A stretch of 64,000 bases of DNA, taken from assembly GCF_014284175.1 (NCBI RefSeq), contig NZ_JACOGA010000012.1, positions 62,001 to 126,000 of the forward strand, in the 5' to 3' direction. Position numbers and translations under genes: made by a program. The notes under the pieces were generated by a model. The model did no database searches. It was not told the DNA's origin and saw only the letters and a program-made list of their open reading frames with translations. Position 1 is the stretch's first letter. Each line of letters starts with the position of its first letter. This document shows positions 45,857 through 55,458 of this stretch, piece after piece. This stretch comes from Affinundibacterium flavidum (GTDB taxonomy: Bacteria > Pseudomonadota > Gammaproteobacteria > Burkholderiales > Burkholderiaceae_D).

Positions 45857-45925
45857 ATCAAAAAAACCTGTGGCGTTTCATCGATGTGGTGATGATAGTA
45901 GCCATATTGTCGTCAGGTTTTTGAT
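45857..45925 (+). promoter_or_regulatory. Leader hairpin touching the ribosome site
   Basis: ATCAAAAAAACCTG (45857-45870) pairs with CAGGTTTTTGAT (45914-45925), one or two A bulged, around a 43-base loop. The right arm ends exactly where the strong ribosome site AGGAGG (45926-45931) of the next gene begins. Pairing could affect access of ribosomes, or the stem could be an ordinary leader feature. No T run follows. Confidence 0.45.
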
Positions 45926-45936
45926 AGGAGGATACT

Positions 45937-46449
45937 ATGAAACGCAGGTTATATTACATGTTGCCTGACGTGCGCAGCGCCAGAGCCATGTTAGATGAAT
46001 TGTTGTTAGCCAGAGTGGAATATCGACGCATCCATTTCTGCGCGAAAGAGGGTACTTTGTTACCCGATATGCCCGAAGCAAATGCATTTCAAAAAACAGA
46101 TTTAGTGCACGGCGCAGAAGTAGGAATTTTGATCGGCGCGGTGTCAGGTTTGATTGCCGCTTCTTTGTTTTTACTCTTTCCTTTAAATAGTATAGAAGCG
46201 CGGCTCTTGGGGTTTTTGGTGTCCATATTGATGGGTGCGATTTTGGGTTCGTGGATATCTGGTCTGAATGCATCCGCCATACCGAATGCGAGTCTCGCAC
46301 CATTTCGTGAACGTATAGAACGGGGGCAAGTATTAATGATCGTCGATGTACCGTTCCATCGTGTTGAAGAGTTTGAAAACATGATAGAAAAACGTCATCC
46401 TGAAGTCGATTTTGGTGGTGTCGATCCGCACATTCCTATTATTTCTTGA
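45937..46449 (+). CDS. DUF1269-like membrane-associated protein
   Basis: 170 residues. The N-terminal LYYMLPDVRSARAMLDELLLARVEYRRIHF resembles the DUF1269 type, which is followed by a hydrophobic hairpin of two helices (about 65-110) and a C-terminal RIERGQVLMIVDVPFHRVEEFENMIEKRHPEV. The function of the family is unknown, but it often shows a stress-linked profile. An ideal AGGAGG lies before the ATG. Not clearly in an operon; a strong terminator follows. Confidence 0.65.
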   Translation: MKRRLYYMLPDVRSARAMLDELLLARVEYRRIHFCAKEGTLLPDMPEANAFQKTDLVHGAEVGILIGAVSGLIAASLFLLFPLNSIEARLLGFLVSILMGAILGSWISGLNASAIPNASLAPFRERIERGQVLMIVDVPFHRVEEFENMIEKRHPEVDFGGVDPHIPIIS

Positions 46450-46501
46450 GGTGAAAATCGCAGTAGCCACTTGACTGTTAAAACAAGTATTTATGCTAAT
46501 G

Positions 46502-46531
46502 AAGCTCCGGCAATTACTGGAGCTTTTTTTT
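46502..46531 (+). terminator. Rho-independent terminator
   Basis: A nine-pair stem (46502-46510 with 46517-46525), six-base loop and T8 run, about 50 bases after the DUF1269-like gene. The rest of the 324-base gap up to the M14 peptidase gene shows no other supported feature. Confidence 0.92.
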
Positions 46532-46773
46532 GCCCGCAATTTTTACAATGCGATGTATGCTTGTGCTTACCATACTAATGGTGGATTGAAGCAATTCCTA
46601 GGGCAACAAAAAGGCCACTGATCTGCTTATCTAATGTTAAAGTTGATTTGCTAAGTTTGAACTTAATGCGCTGAACTTGCTCAAAATCATCTAAATCAAC
46701 ACCACGTTTTAGTAGCAAATCATTTAGGCAGTATAAGTTCGCGAGTTCAATAATAAATAAACTAAGGAAATCT

Positions 46774-49422
46774 ATGTCGCTAAAAAAAATCGCACAGGCA
46801 GTCAGCCTGGCTTTTTGTTTTACTCTCAGCGCAGCGCCAGTTTTTGCTGCTTCCCCAACGACCGTCATTCCTGCCCACGCCCGCGTCGATAAAATCAGCA
46901 CGCCAGCGTCTGTGCTCGGTTTTGAACTTGGCGAATGGCATGCGCGCCCGGAGCAACTGGTTTCTTATTATCAGCTATTAGCCACACAATCACCGCGCGT
47001 TAAAGTGCGCGTGGTCGGTTATACGCATGAGCGTAGACCGATTTTGAATGTGATTATTACTAGCCCCAAAAATCATGAGCACCTGACCGAGATCGAAGCG
47101 GCGCGTGGGCGTGGTGAGAGCGATACGCCCCTTGTTGTTTATCTGGGTTACAGCGTGCATGGCAATGAACCTAGTGGTGCGAATGCCGCACCGGCAGTGG
47201 CGTGGCATTTGGCGAGTTCCAGCGATGCATCGGTGAATGACATGCTAGAGCGCACCGTGGTCGTGATTGATCCCATGCTCAATCCAGATGGTTTGGCACG
47301 CTTTGCCCATTGGGCGAATAGTAATCGTGGTCAGACTTTAGTGAGTGACCCGAATACTTTAGAACATCGAGAAGGCTGGCCTAGCGGTCGTGGCAATCAT
47401 TATTGGTTTGATTTGAATCGTGACTGGTTGTGGCTGCAACATCCAGAATCGCGCGCCCATGTCGCGACGTTCCAGAGTTGGCGTCCGCATATATTTGGAG
47501 ACTTCCATGAACAAGGAACTGATGCGACGTATTTTTTTCAACCAGGCGTGCCTTCCCGTACCCATCCTTTAACCCCGCAGAGTAATCAAAGCCTGACTGA
47601 AGCAATATCTAAATTTCATGTGAAAGCTTTAGACGCGCGCGGCGAGTTTTATTTTAGCCGCGAAGGCTTTGATGATTTTTACTATGGCAAAGGTTCGACT
47701 TATCCTGACGTACAAGGCAGCGTAGGAATTTTGTTTGAACAAGCGAGTTCACGTGGTCACGTACAGGATTCGCGCAATGGCTTGTTGAAGTTTGAACATA
47801 CGATCGCGAATCAAATCACGACTTCACTGAGTACTTTGCAAGCCGCTGATGCTATGCGCGACCAGTTAATCGCCCATCAAAAAAACTTCTTTGAAGAAGC
47901 GAAAAAAATGGCTCAGGCTGATACCAATCGCGCCATGCTATTTGCGGCTGAAGGCAATCCAGCGCGTCTGCGTGATTTTGCAACTCTGCTGAAACAGCAT
48001 GGAATCGCGGTGCATCAAGTCAAGGGCAGCGTTACGATTAATGGTCAACGCTACGATGCCCGCAATGCAATCGCCGTACCGCTCAATCAAAGACAAAACC
48101 GCTTGCTTGAAGGCATTACCGAATTGCGCACGCAATTTAAAGACAATACTTTTTACGATGTCTCGGCTTGGAGTGTAACCAAAGCCTACGATCTTGCCAG
48201 CGCAAAAAGTGCAGGCGATGTGATTGGTGATCCGGTGCAGGATTTGCCTAAAGCCAGCTTAAAAGCCGAATCGAATATCGCTTACGCGTTTGCTTGGGAG
48301 AACGACGATGCGGCATTGCTGTTGGCGGAACTGAGTCAGACCGGTTTGCGTTTGCGCACCATCACTAAACCAATGCGCATACAAACCACCGAAGGCGTGA
48401 AAGATTTGGGCATAGGTAGTATCGTGATCCCTGTTGCGATGCAAAACACCCCGGCTGCGAATGTGGCCGAGATAGTGCGCAAAGCGACGGCCAAATATAG
48501 CGTGGAAGTAATGGTATTAACCTCTGGCGCAGGTAGCACTGGCACGGATTTGGGTAGTGCGAGTTTGAAATCGGTGGAACGCCCGCGTGTTGCTTTATTG
48601 ACGGGTGCCGGATTGGATTCGACATCGGTTGGTGAACTCTGGCATTGGTTGGATACGCACTTGCATTTGCCCACGACGATGTTAGGTACGGATCGCTTGG
48701 CAGCAACGCAATTGGAGCGCTACACCCATATTGTGATGGCCGATGGAAGTTATCGTTTAAGCGACGAAGCCAATAAAAATATCGAGCGTTTTGTCAAACA
48801 AGGTGGCGTGATTATTGGTGTCGAAGGTGCCTTGAATTGGGCGAGTAGCCAGAGTTATTTGCATACCAAATTGGTGAAAGCCGATGCGACAAAAAAATCA
48901 GACGCAGATAAAGCAGACGATAAAAAAACTGACGACAAAAAAGCGGATGACAAGAAAGTCGATGAAAAGAAATCAGACGAAAAGAAATCCAAGGACACAC
49001 GCTTAGCCTATAAGGATCAAGATGCGAATAGTGCTAAAGAATTGGTGGCGGGCGTTATTTTTGAAACCGAGATCGACCGCAGTCATCCGATAGCGGCAGG
49101 CATTCCTCGCGATACTTTGCCAGTGTTCCGCGCGCAAGCCGATGTTTATCGATTGGAAGGGGATCGTTACGGCACGGTCGCGGCGTATAGCAATGCACCT
49201 GTGATCAGTGGTTATGTTTCGCCAGAAAACGCAAAACGTATCGCAGGCTCAGCAGCAATTACGGCAGAACGCGTCGGCAACGGCAGCGTGATTTTAGCGA
49301 GCGCAGCTTTGGGTTTCCGTAGTGGCTGGGTCGGCAGTCGCCGCGTGTTGGAAAATGCGCTGTTCTTCGGTAAAGCATTTGAAAAAGCGCGGGTTGAAGG
49401 TGATGAGGTTGAAGAGGAATAG
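46774..49422 (+). CDS. Secreted M14-family zinc carboxypeptidase
   Basis: 882 residues. Signal peptide MSLKKIAQAVSLAFCFTLS ends at PVFAAS. Zinc ligands His129 and Glu132 lie in YSVHGNEPSGAN and the third, His245, in FGDFHEQG. The catalytic Glu is about 329 in ILFEQASSRG. The peptidase domain covers about 30-360. The rest is a long C-terminal region (to 882) with an Ala/Ser beta-like part and a Lys/Asp-rich linker (about 706-745; K-A-D-D-K-K repeats). This form is much longer than classic carboxypeptidases and probably acts on peptidoglycan peptides or extracellular protein. AAGGA precedes the ATG. Confidence 0.88.
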   Translation: MSLKKIAQAVSLAFCFTLSAAPVFAASPTTVIPAHARVDKISTPASVLGFELGEWHARPEQLVSYYQLLATQSPRVKVRVVGYTHERRPILNVIITSPKNHEHLTEIEAARGRGESDTPLVVYLGYSVHGNEPSGANAAPAVAWHLASSSDASVNDMLERTVVVIDPMLNPDGLARFAHWANSNRGQTLVSDPNTLEHREGWPSGRGNHYWFDLNRDWLWLQHPESRAHVATFQSWRPHIFGDFHEQGTDATYFFQPGVPSRTHPLTPQSNQSLTEAISKFHVKALDARGEFYFSREGFDDFYYGKGSTYPDVQGSVGILFEQASSRGHVQDSRNGLLKFEHTIANQITTSLSTLQAADAMRDQLIAHQKNFFEEAKKMAQADTNRAMLFAAEGNPARLRDFATLLKQHGIAVHQVKGSVTINGQRYDARNAIAVPLNQRQNRLLEGITELRTQFKDNTFYDVSAWSVTKAYDLASAKSAGDVIGDPVQDLPKASLKAESNIAYAFAWENDDAALLLAELSQTGLRLRTITKPMRIQTTEGVKDLGIGSIVIPVAMQNTPAANVAEIVRKATAKYSVEVMVLTSGAGSTGTDLGSASLKSVERPRVALLTGAGLDSTSVGELWHWLDTHLHLPTTMLGTDRLAATQLERYTHIVMADGSYRLSDEANKNIERFVKQGGVIIGVEGALNWASSQSYLHTKLVKADATKKSDADKADDKKTDDKKADDKKVDEKKSDEKKSKDTRLAYKDQDANSAKELVAGVIFETEIDRSHPIAAGIPRDTLPVFRAQADVYRLEGDRYGTVAAYSNAPVISGYVSPENAKRIAGSAAITAERVGNGSVILASAALGFRSGWVGSRRVLENALFFGKAFEKARVEGDEVEEE

Positions 49423-49457
49423 TGTCGTCAGGGTTTAGAAAAAATTCTTCCTCATAG

Positions 49458-49522
49458 AAGAACCTCTGCATAAGTGACTGAATGCATTAACTGAGCGTGC
49501 ATGATTTTGTGTAGAGGTTCTT
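49458..49522. repeat. 10-bp inverted repeat between convergent genes
   Basis: AAGAACCTCT (49458-49467) and AGAGGTTCTT (49513-49522) flank a 45-base interior that itself has ATGCA and TGCAT. It lies between the convergent M14 peptidase and NHL genes. A termination role is possible, but no T run is present. Confidence 0.5.
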
Positions 49523-49534
49523 GACAGCAAGTAG

Positions 49535-51775
49535 TTATTTCTTCTGTACGATTTTTAATACGGCTCCCTCAGAAAAAATATATAAAGTATCTTGATCATC
49601 AATGGTGAGCCCGGAGATGAAAGACAGGCTGGCAGGTAACTTGCCTGTGATGACACCGCGAGAACCAGGAGTTCCAGCAATCGTTGTGACCTCGCCAGCC
49701 GGAGTGATTTTTCGGATCAGAAAGTTGCCGCTATCGGCGACGTAGAGATTGCCATGACGATCAAACACGATAATGTTGGGTGTATTAAAGCTAGCTTTGG
49801 TGCCAATTCCGTCTGCGTATCCTGTTTTTTCAGGTGTGCCAGCGAAGGTGCTCACAATGCCATCGGGACTGATTTTGCGTATTGCGTGATTGAGTGTGTC
49901 TGCTACAAACATATTGCCATGTTTATCTCCGGTAATGCTCATCGGTGCATGAAAACGCGCTTTGTTGCCCGGACCATCGACATGACCGCGTTCGTCTAAA
50001 GAACCTGCAATGGTGGTGACCACGCCTGCAGGCGTGATTTTGCGGATTAAGCCGCCTTCCGCCAGATAACCTGGTCGGTTTGGAAATTCAAACGGTGTGG
50101 GAGAAGGGACTAGATCGCGATCAATCACATAGATATTGTCCGTATTGTCCAAAGTGAGGTCGGTAATATTATAAAAGATGGCGTTTGAGCCTTTTCCATC
50201 TTGTGTTTTGAGACTTTGACTATTGCCTCCGCCTGCAAATGTAATTTGCTCGCCATGGGAGTCGAGTGTGAAAATTTTATTCCTAGATAGCAGGTATGCA
50301 GTGTTATTGTGACGTTCATCAGAATACCAATATTTGCTATTATTGGAAGCGATTGCATCAGGGTTGCTGATTCCCCAAGGCTGTAAGCTAGTCACCATTC
50401 CAGTGGGACTCACTTGCCGTGCAACTTGTTTCGGCGATGCCCAGCCGCGTCCCGTGACGATCACATTTTGATTGCTATCCATTTTTAGGGTATATCTTTC
50501 CTCGAACTTAGAAATAGACAAATCATTAGGGTTAAAAGTCTTTGTAAAAAAACGTGCAGCACTTCCTTGACCATCAAGATGGCTCCAATTTTCAGGTGGC
50601 TTGATACCAGCAATGGTCGTTACAGCGCCCTCGGGGCTGATTTTGCGTATGCAATGAGCTACGGTGTCGGCAAAGTAAAGAAAGCCTTTTTGGTCGATAC
50701 TTAATCGTCCTGGAGTCCATAGCGCGACTCCTTCCCCGTCTTCGGTGATCGTGTCTCGAGCCCTTGCTCCAAACCCAGCTTCTTCTCCTTTGCCATCACG
50801 CACGAACGATGCCCATGCATCTCCAGCTAGAATCCGTGAATTTCCATTGGGGGAAATCTTGAGTATTTGTATGCCACTCATTACATAGATGTTTTGTGCT
50901 TGATCGGTAACAATGGCGCCACGGAGATCAGTCAATTTGACAGGTGCCTGCGTGTTTTCCCATTGCGGTTTTAAGGTCATCACAAGACCATCAGGCATAA
51001 TTTTCCGAATTTTATTGAAATCGTCGGTGACGTACACTATGCCTTGCTTATCCACCGTAATTCCTAAAGGGGCTGTAAACGTAGCCAGCTCTTTCATACC
51101 ATCGCTTGTACCAGTCTCCTTGATCTTACCTGCCAAAGTGCTAACCATGCCATTGCTATCGATTTTACGAATTAAAGAATTATCAGGGTCGGGTAGATAT
51201 AGAACGCCAGAACTATCTATCGCGATGGATTTAATTTTGCCGAAAAGCGCTTGATTTTTATGTCCATTAGCATAGCCGCAAGTCGTTTGACCAGCATAAA
51301 TACTCTTTTCACCGTTAGTGGCAAGTTTGTAAATCAGGCATTCATTTTCTACTGCGTAATACAGATTATTCGCGCTATCGACAGCCAAGTTGCGCGGAGG
51401 GGGTACATTTCTAAAAAATTTTTCAACCCAGAATTTGTCTTTCGAGGTATTAGTCAGACTACTCACCACCCCGTCACTGTTGATACTTCGAATCGGTTCG
51501 TCCGTGCTTTCACTAACGTAGATAGCACCATCTGGTCCTACCGCTATACCCTGAGGGCTAGTAAAACGTCCAATTGGGCCATCAGCATTGCCTTGACCAC
51601 CCAATTCACCAGCAACGAATTCTAAGCGCTGCGGAGGCGTGAGAGGGATAGTGGGCTCTTCATATTTACCGTTACCACCACAGGCTATGAGTGCAATGCT
51701 ACTGGTAACGAGTGATGCATAGAGTGAAAAATGCAGTGGGAATTGAGAAAAATGTTGAGCTGAAAAAAGTCGCAT
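49535..51775 (-). CDS. NHL-repeat lipoprotein
   Basis: 746 residues. A lipobox (LIAC at about 30-33) follows a hydrophobic signal, so the protein is probably lipid-anchored. NHL-type units (about 6-7 blades or more) recur, seen as FTSPQGIAVGPDGAIYVSE, ALFGKIKSIAIDSSGVLYLPD, FTAPLGITVDKQGIVYVTD, FHAPMSITGDKHGNMFVAD and FNTPNIIVFDRHGNLYVAD. Linkers carry ...IRKI.PDG.V.T.AG, the usual end of each blade. The fold is a beta-propeller used for protein or ligand contacts. The start has no clear ribosome site. Convergent with the peptidase gene. Confidence 0.88.
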   Translation of the reverse strand: MRLFSAQHFSQFPLHFSLYASLVTSSIALIACGGNGKYEEPTIPLTPPQRLEFVAGELGGQGNADGPIGRFTSPQGIAVGPDGAIYVSESTDEPIRSINSDGVVSSLTNTSKDKFWVEKFFRNVPPPRNLAVDSANNLYYAVENECLIYKLATNGEKSIYAGQTTCGYANGHKNQALFGKIKSIAIDSSGVLYLPDPDNSLIRKIDSNGMVSTLAGKIKETGTSDGMKELATFTAPLGITVDKQGIVYVTDDFNKIRKIMPDGLVMTLKPQWENTQAPVKLTDLRGAIVTDQAQNIYVMSGIQILKISPNGNSRILAGDAWASFVRDGKGEEAGFGARARDTITEDGEGVALWTPGRLSIDQKGFLYFADTVAHCIRKISPEGAVTTIAGIKPPENWSHLDGQGSAARFFTKTFNPNDLSISKFEERYTLKMDSNQNVIVTGRGWASPKQVARQVSPTGMVTSLQPWGISNPDAIASNNSKYWYSDERHNNTAYLLSRNKIFTLDSHGEQITFAGGGNSQSLKTQDGKGSNAIFYNITDLTLDNTDNIYVIDRDLVPSPTPFEFPNRPGYLAEGGLIRKITPAGVVTTIAGSLDERGHVDGPGNKARFHAPMSITGDKHGNMFVADTLNHAIRKISPDGIVSTFAGTPEKTGYADGIGTKASFNTPNIIVFDRHGNLYVADSGNFLIRKITPAGEVTTIAGTPGSRGVITGKLPASLSFISGLTIDDQDTLYIFSEGAVLKIVQKK

Positions 51776-51923
51776 GAGGATAGGAAGAGTTAATCTTGAT
51801 TAAAAACAAATTATTTTATTGATTTTTTTACATTTGCAATTATAAAGACATTGTCTACTAATTAACAAAAAAATTAGCTCTAGACAGTAAATATTTTCGT
51901 AAATTAATCAACACAGGAAGTCT

Positions 51924-54056
51924 ATGATTGTGAAAAAAATCTTAGTAAGTGCGCTTTTATCCGCATGTTACAGCTTAAGCTATGCTGCCGAACCCTTGTT
52001 TTTGGCCAAAAGTGGAAGCAGAAATATTCAGGGGCAGGTTAAAGCAGGCTTGACTCAAGGCGTGATTTTGCCATTTGAAGGAGATGCTTCTGTCATCAAT
52101 GCGCAAATCGGTTTGCGTATTAATCCCAAAGCTTTAGATGCGGATGAAATGACGATTACGCTTCCTAACGGCAAAACGGTCAGTTCTAAACGTATCAAAC
52201 GCTATACGACTCACGGTGGATCTACTGTATGGATTGGGAAAAGTACAAAGGCGAGTTTGGGAACGCTCGATTATGTAACTAATGAAACTCATTTGGTTGT
52301 ACGGGATGGCAGAATCTTTGGTAGCGTTACAGTCAATGGTAAACGCTATATGGTGAATGCAGCAAGTGATGGCTCCCATGTTCTCGCAGAATTCAAAATG
52401 AATAATGTGATTCCAGATCATGATGAGCGTGCTTATAAGGCAGCCGCGCTCACTGTGCCTCCATTACCGCAGGTAGTGAGCCCCGTAATGTCTAAGTCGG
52501 TGAATAGGCGGATAGAATTCGCAGAATTTGATCAAGAAAAATACTTGGCGCAGGCAAAAGCACAATTTGGTAGTAAAAATGTAATGGCGGCAATTCCTAG
52601 TGATTATGTGCCAGTCGTTCGGATTTTGGTGAACTTCACCGCAAAAGCAGAAGCCTACCCTTCGGGCGCGACAAATCAACAAGCTATCGAGTGGCTGGTC
52701 GACCAAGTTAATCTCGCAGCACTTAATTCTCTCGCACCAGTACGTTTTTCACTAGCGTTTGCAGCACCGGTTACTTATACCGAAACTGGTAATGTTGCGA
52801 CCGATCTGGATAGATATTGGAGCAGTACAGATACGTTTATGAATGAAGTTCACACATCAAGACAAACACATCTCGCTGATGTTGCTGTGCTATTAACGAA
52901 TGCAACCAATGCTAACGCCTGTGGGCGATCCAAAGAAATTAAAGCAGATGCAACACAAGCATACGTCGTCGTAGACATGAGATGTGCAATTGGTAATAAT
53001 AGTTTTTCGCATGAAATCGCCCATCTTTTTGGTGCGCGCCATGATGCTAAGGCAGATGATTTGCAAATCCCGTACAAATTTGGTCATGGTTTTAAGCAGG
53101 GTAGCGCGGAAGGTGATGTTCGAACTATTATGGCTTATCCCGATCTAAAAGCGGACGGGAGCGTAGATCCCAACGATCTGAGTGTCCGAACTAATTATTT
53201 TTCAACACCGGATATCCTTCATCCTAATGGCAGAGCAATCGGTAATACAGGCACTGCGAACGTTGTTCGCGTACTTAGGGAGCGTGCAGCGGATCTCTCA
53301 AAATTTCAATCTGCGCCATTAACATATGAAAAAACGCGTGCAACTTTTAAAATTTCTCAAAGCAATTCTGAGCTCTACGTACAAGATACTACTTTAGGAG
53401 TCCCGGATTCAGAAACAATCCTAAAAGCAGGTACTAATTCCATTACATTTACTGATATGCGGGTGAATTTGAACACGGCAAGACAGGCGAAAACGATCCC
53501 TGCTGATAAATTACAGTCCTTAATTGAGTTGTATATCGCCTTTATGAATCGCTTACCAGATTCAGATGGACTTGAATACTGGATCGGCGAAGTCAAACGT
53601 GGTCAGACTATTAATCAAATCGCAGAAAATTTTTATGATGCTGCTGTTTCGTATAGCAATTTGACAGGTTACTCTACAGCGATGAGCCATAGTGATTTCG
53701 TGATCAAAGTATATAAAAATGTCTTAGCGCGAACGGTCACTGCCAGTGATTCTGGTGTGGTGTATTGGACTGGAGAATTGTCTTCGGGCCGACAAAGTCG
53801 TGGTCAGGTAGTTTCTTCCATTTTAACGTCTGCACACGGTTTTAAAGGCGATGCTACTTGGGGCTGGGTTGCGAATTTGTTGGACAATAAGCTTTTTGTA
53901 GGTAATTACTTTAGCTTGAAGCAGGGTTTAAGCTATCGCACAGGGGAGACGAGTATTACTAAAACCATGCAGATTGCGGCAGCTGTGACACCTACCGATA
54001 CTGCTGCAGCTATTAGAATTCTTGGATTAAGTGACCAATTAGATTTGACGCAATAA
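51924..54056 (+). CDS. Secreted metzincin metalloprotease with DUF4214 domain
   Basis: 710 residues. Signal peptide MIVKKILVSALLSACYSLS ends at YAAEP. The zinc motif is H363-E-x-x-H367-x-x-G-x-x-H373-D (HEIAHLFGARHD) and a Met-turn is at Met403 (TIMAYPD), as in metzincins. A cysteine pair is near the active site. The C-terminal half has the DUF4214 unit (FMNRLPDSDGLEYWIGEVKRG; VLARTVTASDSGVVYWTGEL), a helical repeat often found in surface or secreted proteins. AGGA precedes the ATG. A secreted protease is expected; targets unknown. Confidence 0.88.
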   Translation: MIVKKILVSALLSACYSLSYAAEPLFLAKSGSRNIQGQVKAGLTQGVILPFEGDASVINAQIGLRINPKALDADEMTITLPNGKTVSSKRIKRYTTHGGSTVWIGKSTKASLGTLDYVTNETHLVVRDGRIFGSVTVNGKRYMVNAASDGSHVLAEFKMNNVIPDHDERAYKAAALTVPPLPQVVSPVMSKSVNRRIEFAEFDQEKYLAQAKAQFGSKNVMAAIPSDYVPVVRILVNFTAKAEAYPSGATNQQAIEWLVDQVNLAALNSLAPVRFSLAFAAPVTYTETGNVATDLDRYWSSTDTFMNEVHTSRQTHLADVAVLLTNATNANACGRSKEIKADATQAYVVVDMRCAIGNNSFSHEIAHLFGARHDAKADDLQIPYKFGHGFKQGSAEGDVRTIMAYPDLKADGSVDPNDLSVRTNYFSTPDILHPNGRAIGNTGTANVVRVLRERAADLSKFQSAPLTYEKTRATFKISQSNSELYVQDTTLGVPDSETILKAGTNSITFTDMRVNLNTARQAKTIPADKLQSLIELYIAFMNRLPDSDGLEYWIGEVKRGQTINQIAENFYDAAVSYSNLTGYSTAMSHSDFVIKVYKNVLARTVTASDSGVVYWTGELSSGRQSRGQVVSSILTSAHGFKGDATWGWVANLLDNKLFVGNYFSLKQGLSYRTGETSITKTMQIAAAVTPTDTAAAIRILGLSDQLDLTQ

Positions 54057-54101
54057 TCGCTGAGCGATTTTAATAAGCGCCTTATAAAAGATGTGGTTGG
54101 C

Positions 54102-54147
54102 AGGAATCTGACGGTGTCGATTGAACAACAGAGGCCGTCGGATTCCT
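54102..54147. terminator. Hairpin between convergent genes, likely bidirectional
   Basis: AGGAATCTGACGG (54102-54114) pairs with CCGTCGGATTCCT (54135-54147), one G-T pair, around a 20-base loop. It lies between the convergent metzincin and mnmA genes. The tail in the plus direction is T-rich but not a clean T run. Confidence 0.5.
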
Positions 54148-54164
54148 ACTTATTTTCTATTTTC

Positions 54165-55262
54165 TTAAGTCCAAGCCGAATTAATAATCCCACCACCCAA
54201 ACAAACATCGCCATCATACAAAACCGCAGATTGTCCCGGCGTTACTGCCCATTGTGCTTCGTCAAAATGCAATTGAAATAGCTCCTTGTCGCCGCTAAAG
54301 CGACATGCCATATCTGGTTGGCGATAGCGCGTTTTTGCTGATAATTTTTCCAGATCCGGCGCATGTCCCGCAACCCAACTGACTTGTGCGGCTTCTAATG
54401 AATTCGAGAGCAACCACGGATGATCATGTCCTTGCACCGCATACACCCGATTATTGGCGACATCTTTGCGTGCTACGTACCAGGCGTCGCTGCTGCCATC
54501 GGCATTTTGATGAGATTTGATTCCGCCTATGCCTATGCCTTTGCGTTGACCTAAAGTATAAAAACTCAGCCCCACATGCTTGCCGATGATTTCTTCATCC
54601 GGTGTGCGGATTTCGCCTGGTGCGTAGGATAAATAGCGATTTAAAAATTCGCGGAAAGGACGTTCACCTATAAAGCAAATGCCGGTCGAGTCTTTCTTTT
54701 TCGCATTCGGCAAATTGATCTGTTCAGCAATTTTACGCACTTCGGTTTTATTGATCTCACCGAGTGGGAATAGGGTATTTTTAAGCTGCGCCTGATTCAA
54801 ACGATGTAAGAAATAACTTTGATCTTTGCTGGCATCAAGTGCCTTCATTAACTGGAATTCGCCATTCATTTCACGCACACGCGCATAGTGACCGGTCGCG
54901 ATATAGTCAGCACCGAGTTTCATCGCATGATCTAAGAAGGCTTTGAACTTGATTTCAGCATTGCACAAGACATCAGGATTTGGTGTACGACCAGCTTGAT
55001 ATTCACGCAAAAATTCAGCAAATACGCGGTCTTTATATTCACTGGCAAAATTCACAGTTTCGATATCGACACCGACCACATCAGCAACGCTCACAGCATC
55101 AATCAAATCTTCACGCGTCGAGCAATATTCAGAATTGTCATCATCTTCCCAATTCTTCATGAACAAGCCTATCACCTCATAGCCTTGCTCCTTTAAGAGC
55201 CAGGCCGAGACCGAAGAATCTACACCACCGGACATACCGATGACTACGCGTTTTTTACTCAT
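54165..55262 (-). CDS. mnmA: tRNA 2-thiouridine(34) synthase MnmA
   Basis: 365 residues. The PP-loop SGGVDSS is at 11-17. The catalytic cysteines are Cys100 ([10 protein letters not shown]) and Cys196 ([13 protein letters not shown]). It thiolates U34 of tRNA-Lys, -Glu and -Gln, using sulfur from a relay and ATP. The end [18 protein letters not shown] is conserved. AGGA precedes the ATG. It follows nudJ on the same strand, as in E. coli, but here a 119-base palindromic repeat lies between them. Confidence 0.95.
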   Translation of the reverse strand: MSKKRVVIGMSGGVDSSVSAWLLKEQGYEVIGLFMKNWEDDDNSEYCSTREDLIDAVSVADVVGVDIETVNFASEYKDRVFAEFLREYQAGRTPNPDVLCNAEIKFKAFLDHAMKLGADYIATGHYARVREMNGEFQLMKALDASKDQSYFLHRLNQAQLKNTLFPLGEINKTEVRKIAEQINLPNAKKKDSTGICFIGERPFREFLNRYLSYAPGEIRTPDEEIIGKHVGLSFYTLGQRKGIGIGGIKSHQNADGSSDAWYVARKDVANNRVYAVQGHDHPWLLSNSLEAAQVSWVAGHAPDLEKLSAKTRYRQPDMACRFSGDKELFQLHFDEAQWAVTPGQSAVLYDGDVCLGGGIINSAWT

Positions 55263-55300
55263 GAATATTCCTGCTAATTTTTATACTGTTCTTGAAAGTC

Positions 55301-55419
55301 AAAACCCCTCAACGCCGAGGCACCGAGACGCCGAGAAAATCGAAATGAGAGGAAACAAGTCGACTCAGCGTTTTCTCAGCGTTTCTCTGCGCCTCCGCGT
55401 CTCGGCGTTGAGGGGTTTT
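55301..55419. repeat. 119-base palindromic intergenic element
   Basis: Outer arms AAAACCCCTCAACGCCGAG (55301-55319) and its perfect complement (55401-55419) bound a region with partial inner symmetry (GCACCGAGACGCCGAG against TCTCTGCGCCTCCGCGTC). It sits between nudJ and mnmA. No coding sense; an extragenic repeat that could fold in the shared mRNA. Confidence 0.85.
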
Positions 55420-55458
55420 TGCCAGATAACTATCTGTGTTCTACAAACTTGAAATAAC

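Noticed and set aside
46575..46901. Open frame on the minus strand of 108 codons
   Set aside because: It overlaps the signal-peptide end of the M14 peptidase gene and has no ribosome site; only its C-terminal half is outside that gene and it resembles nothing recognisable.
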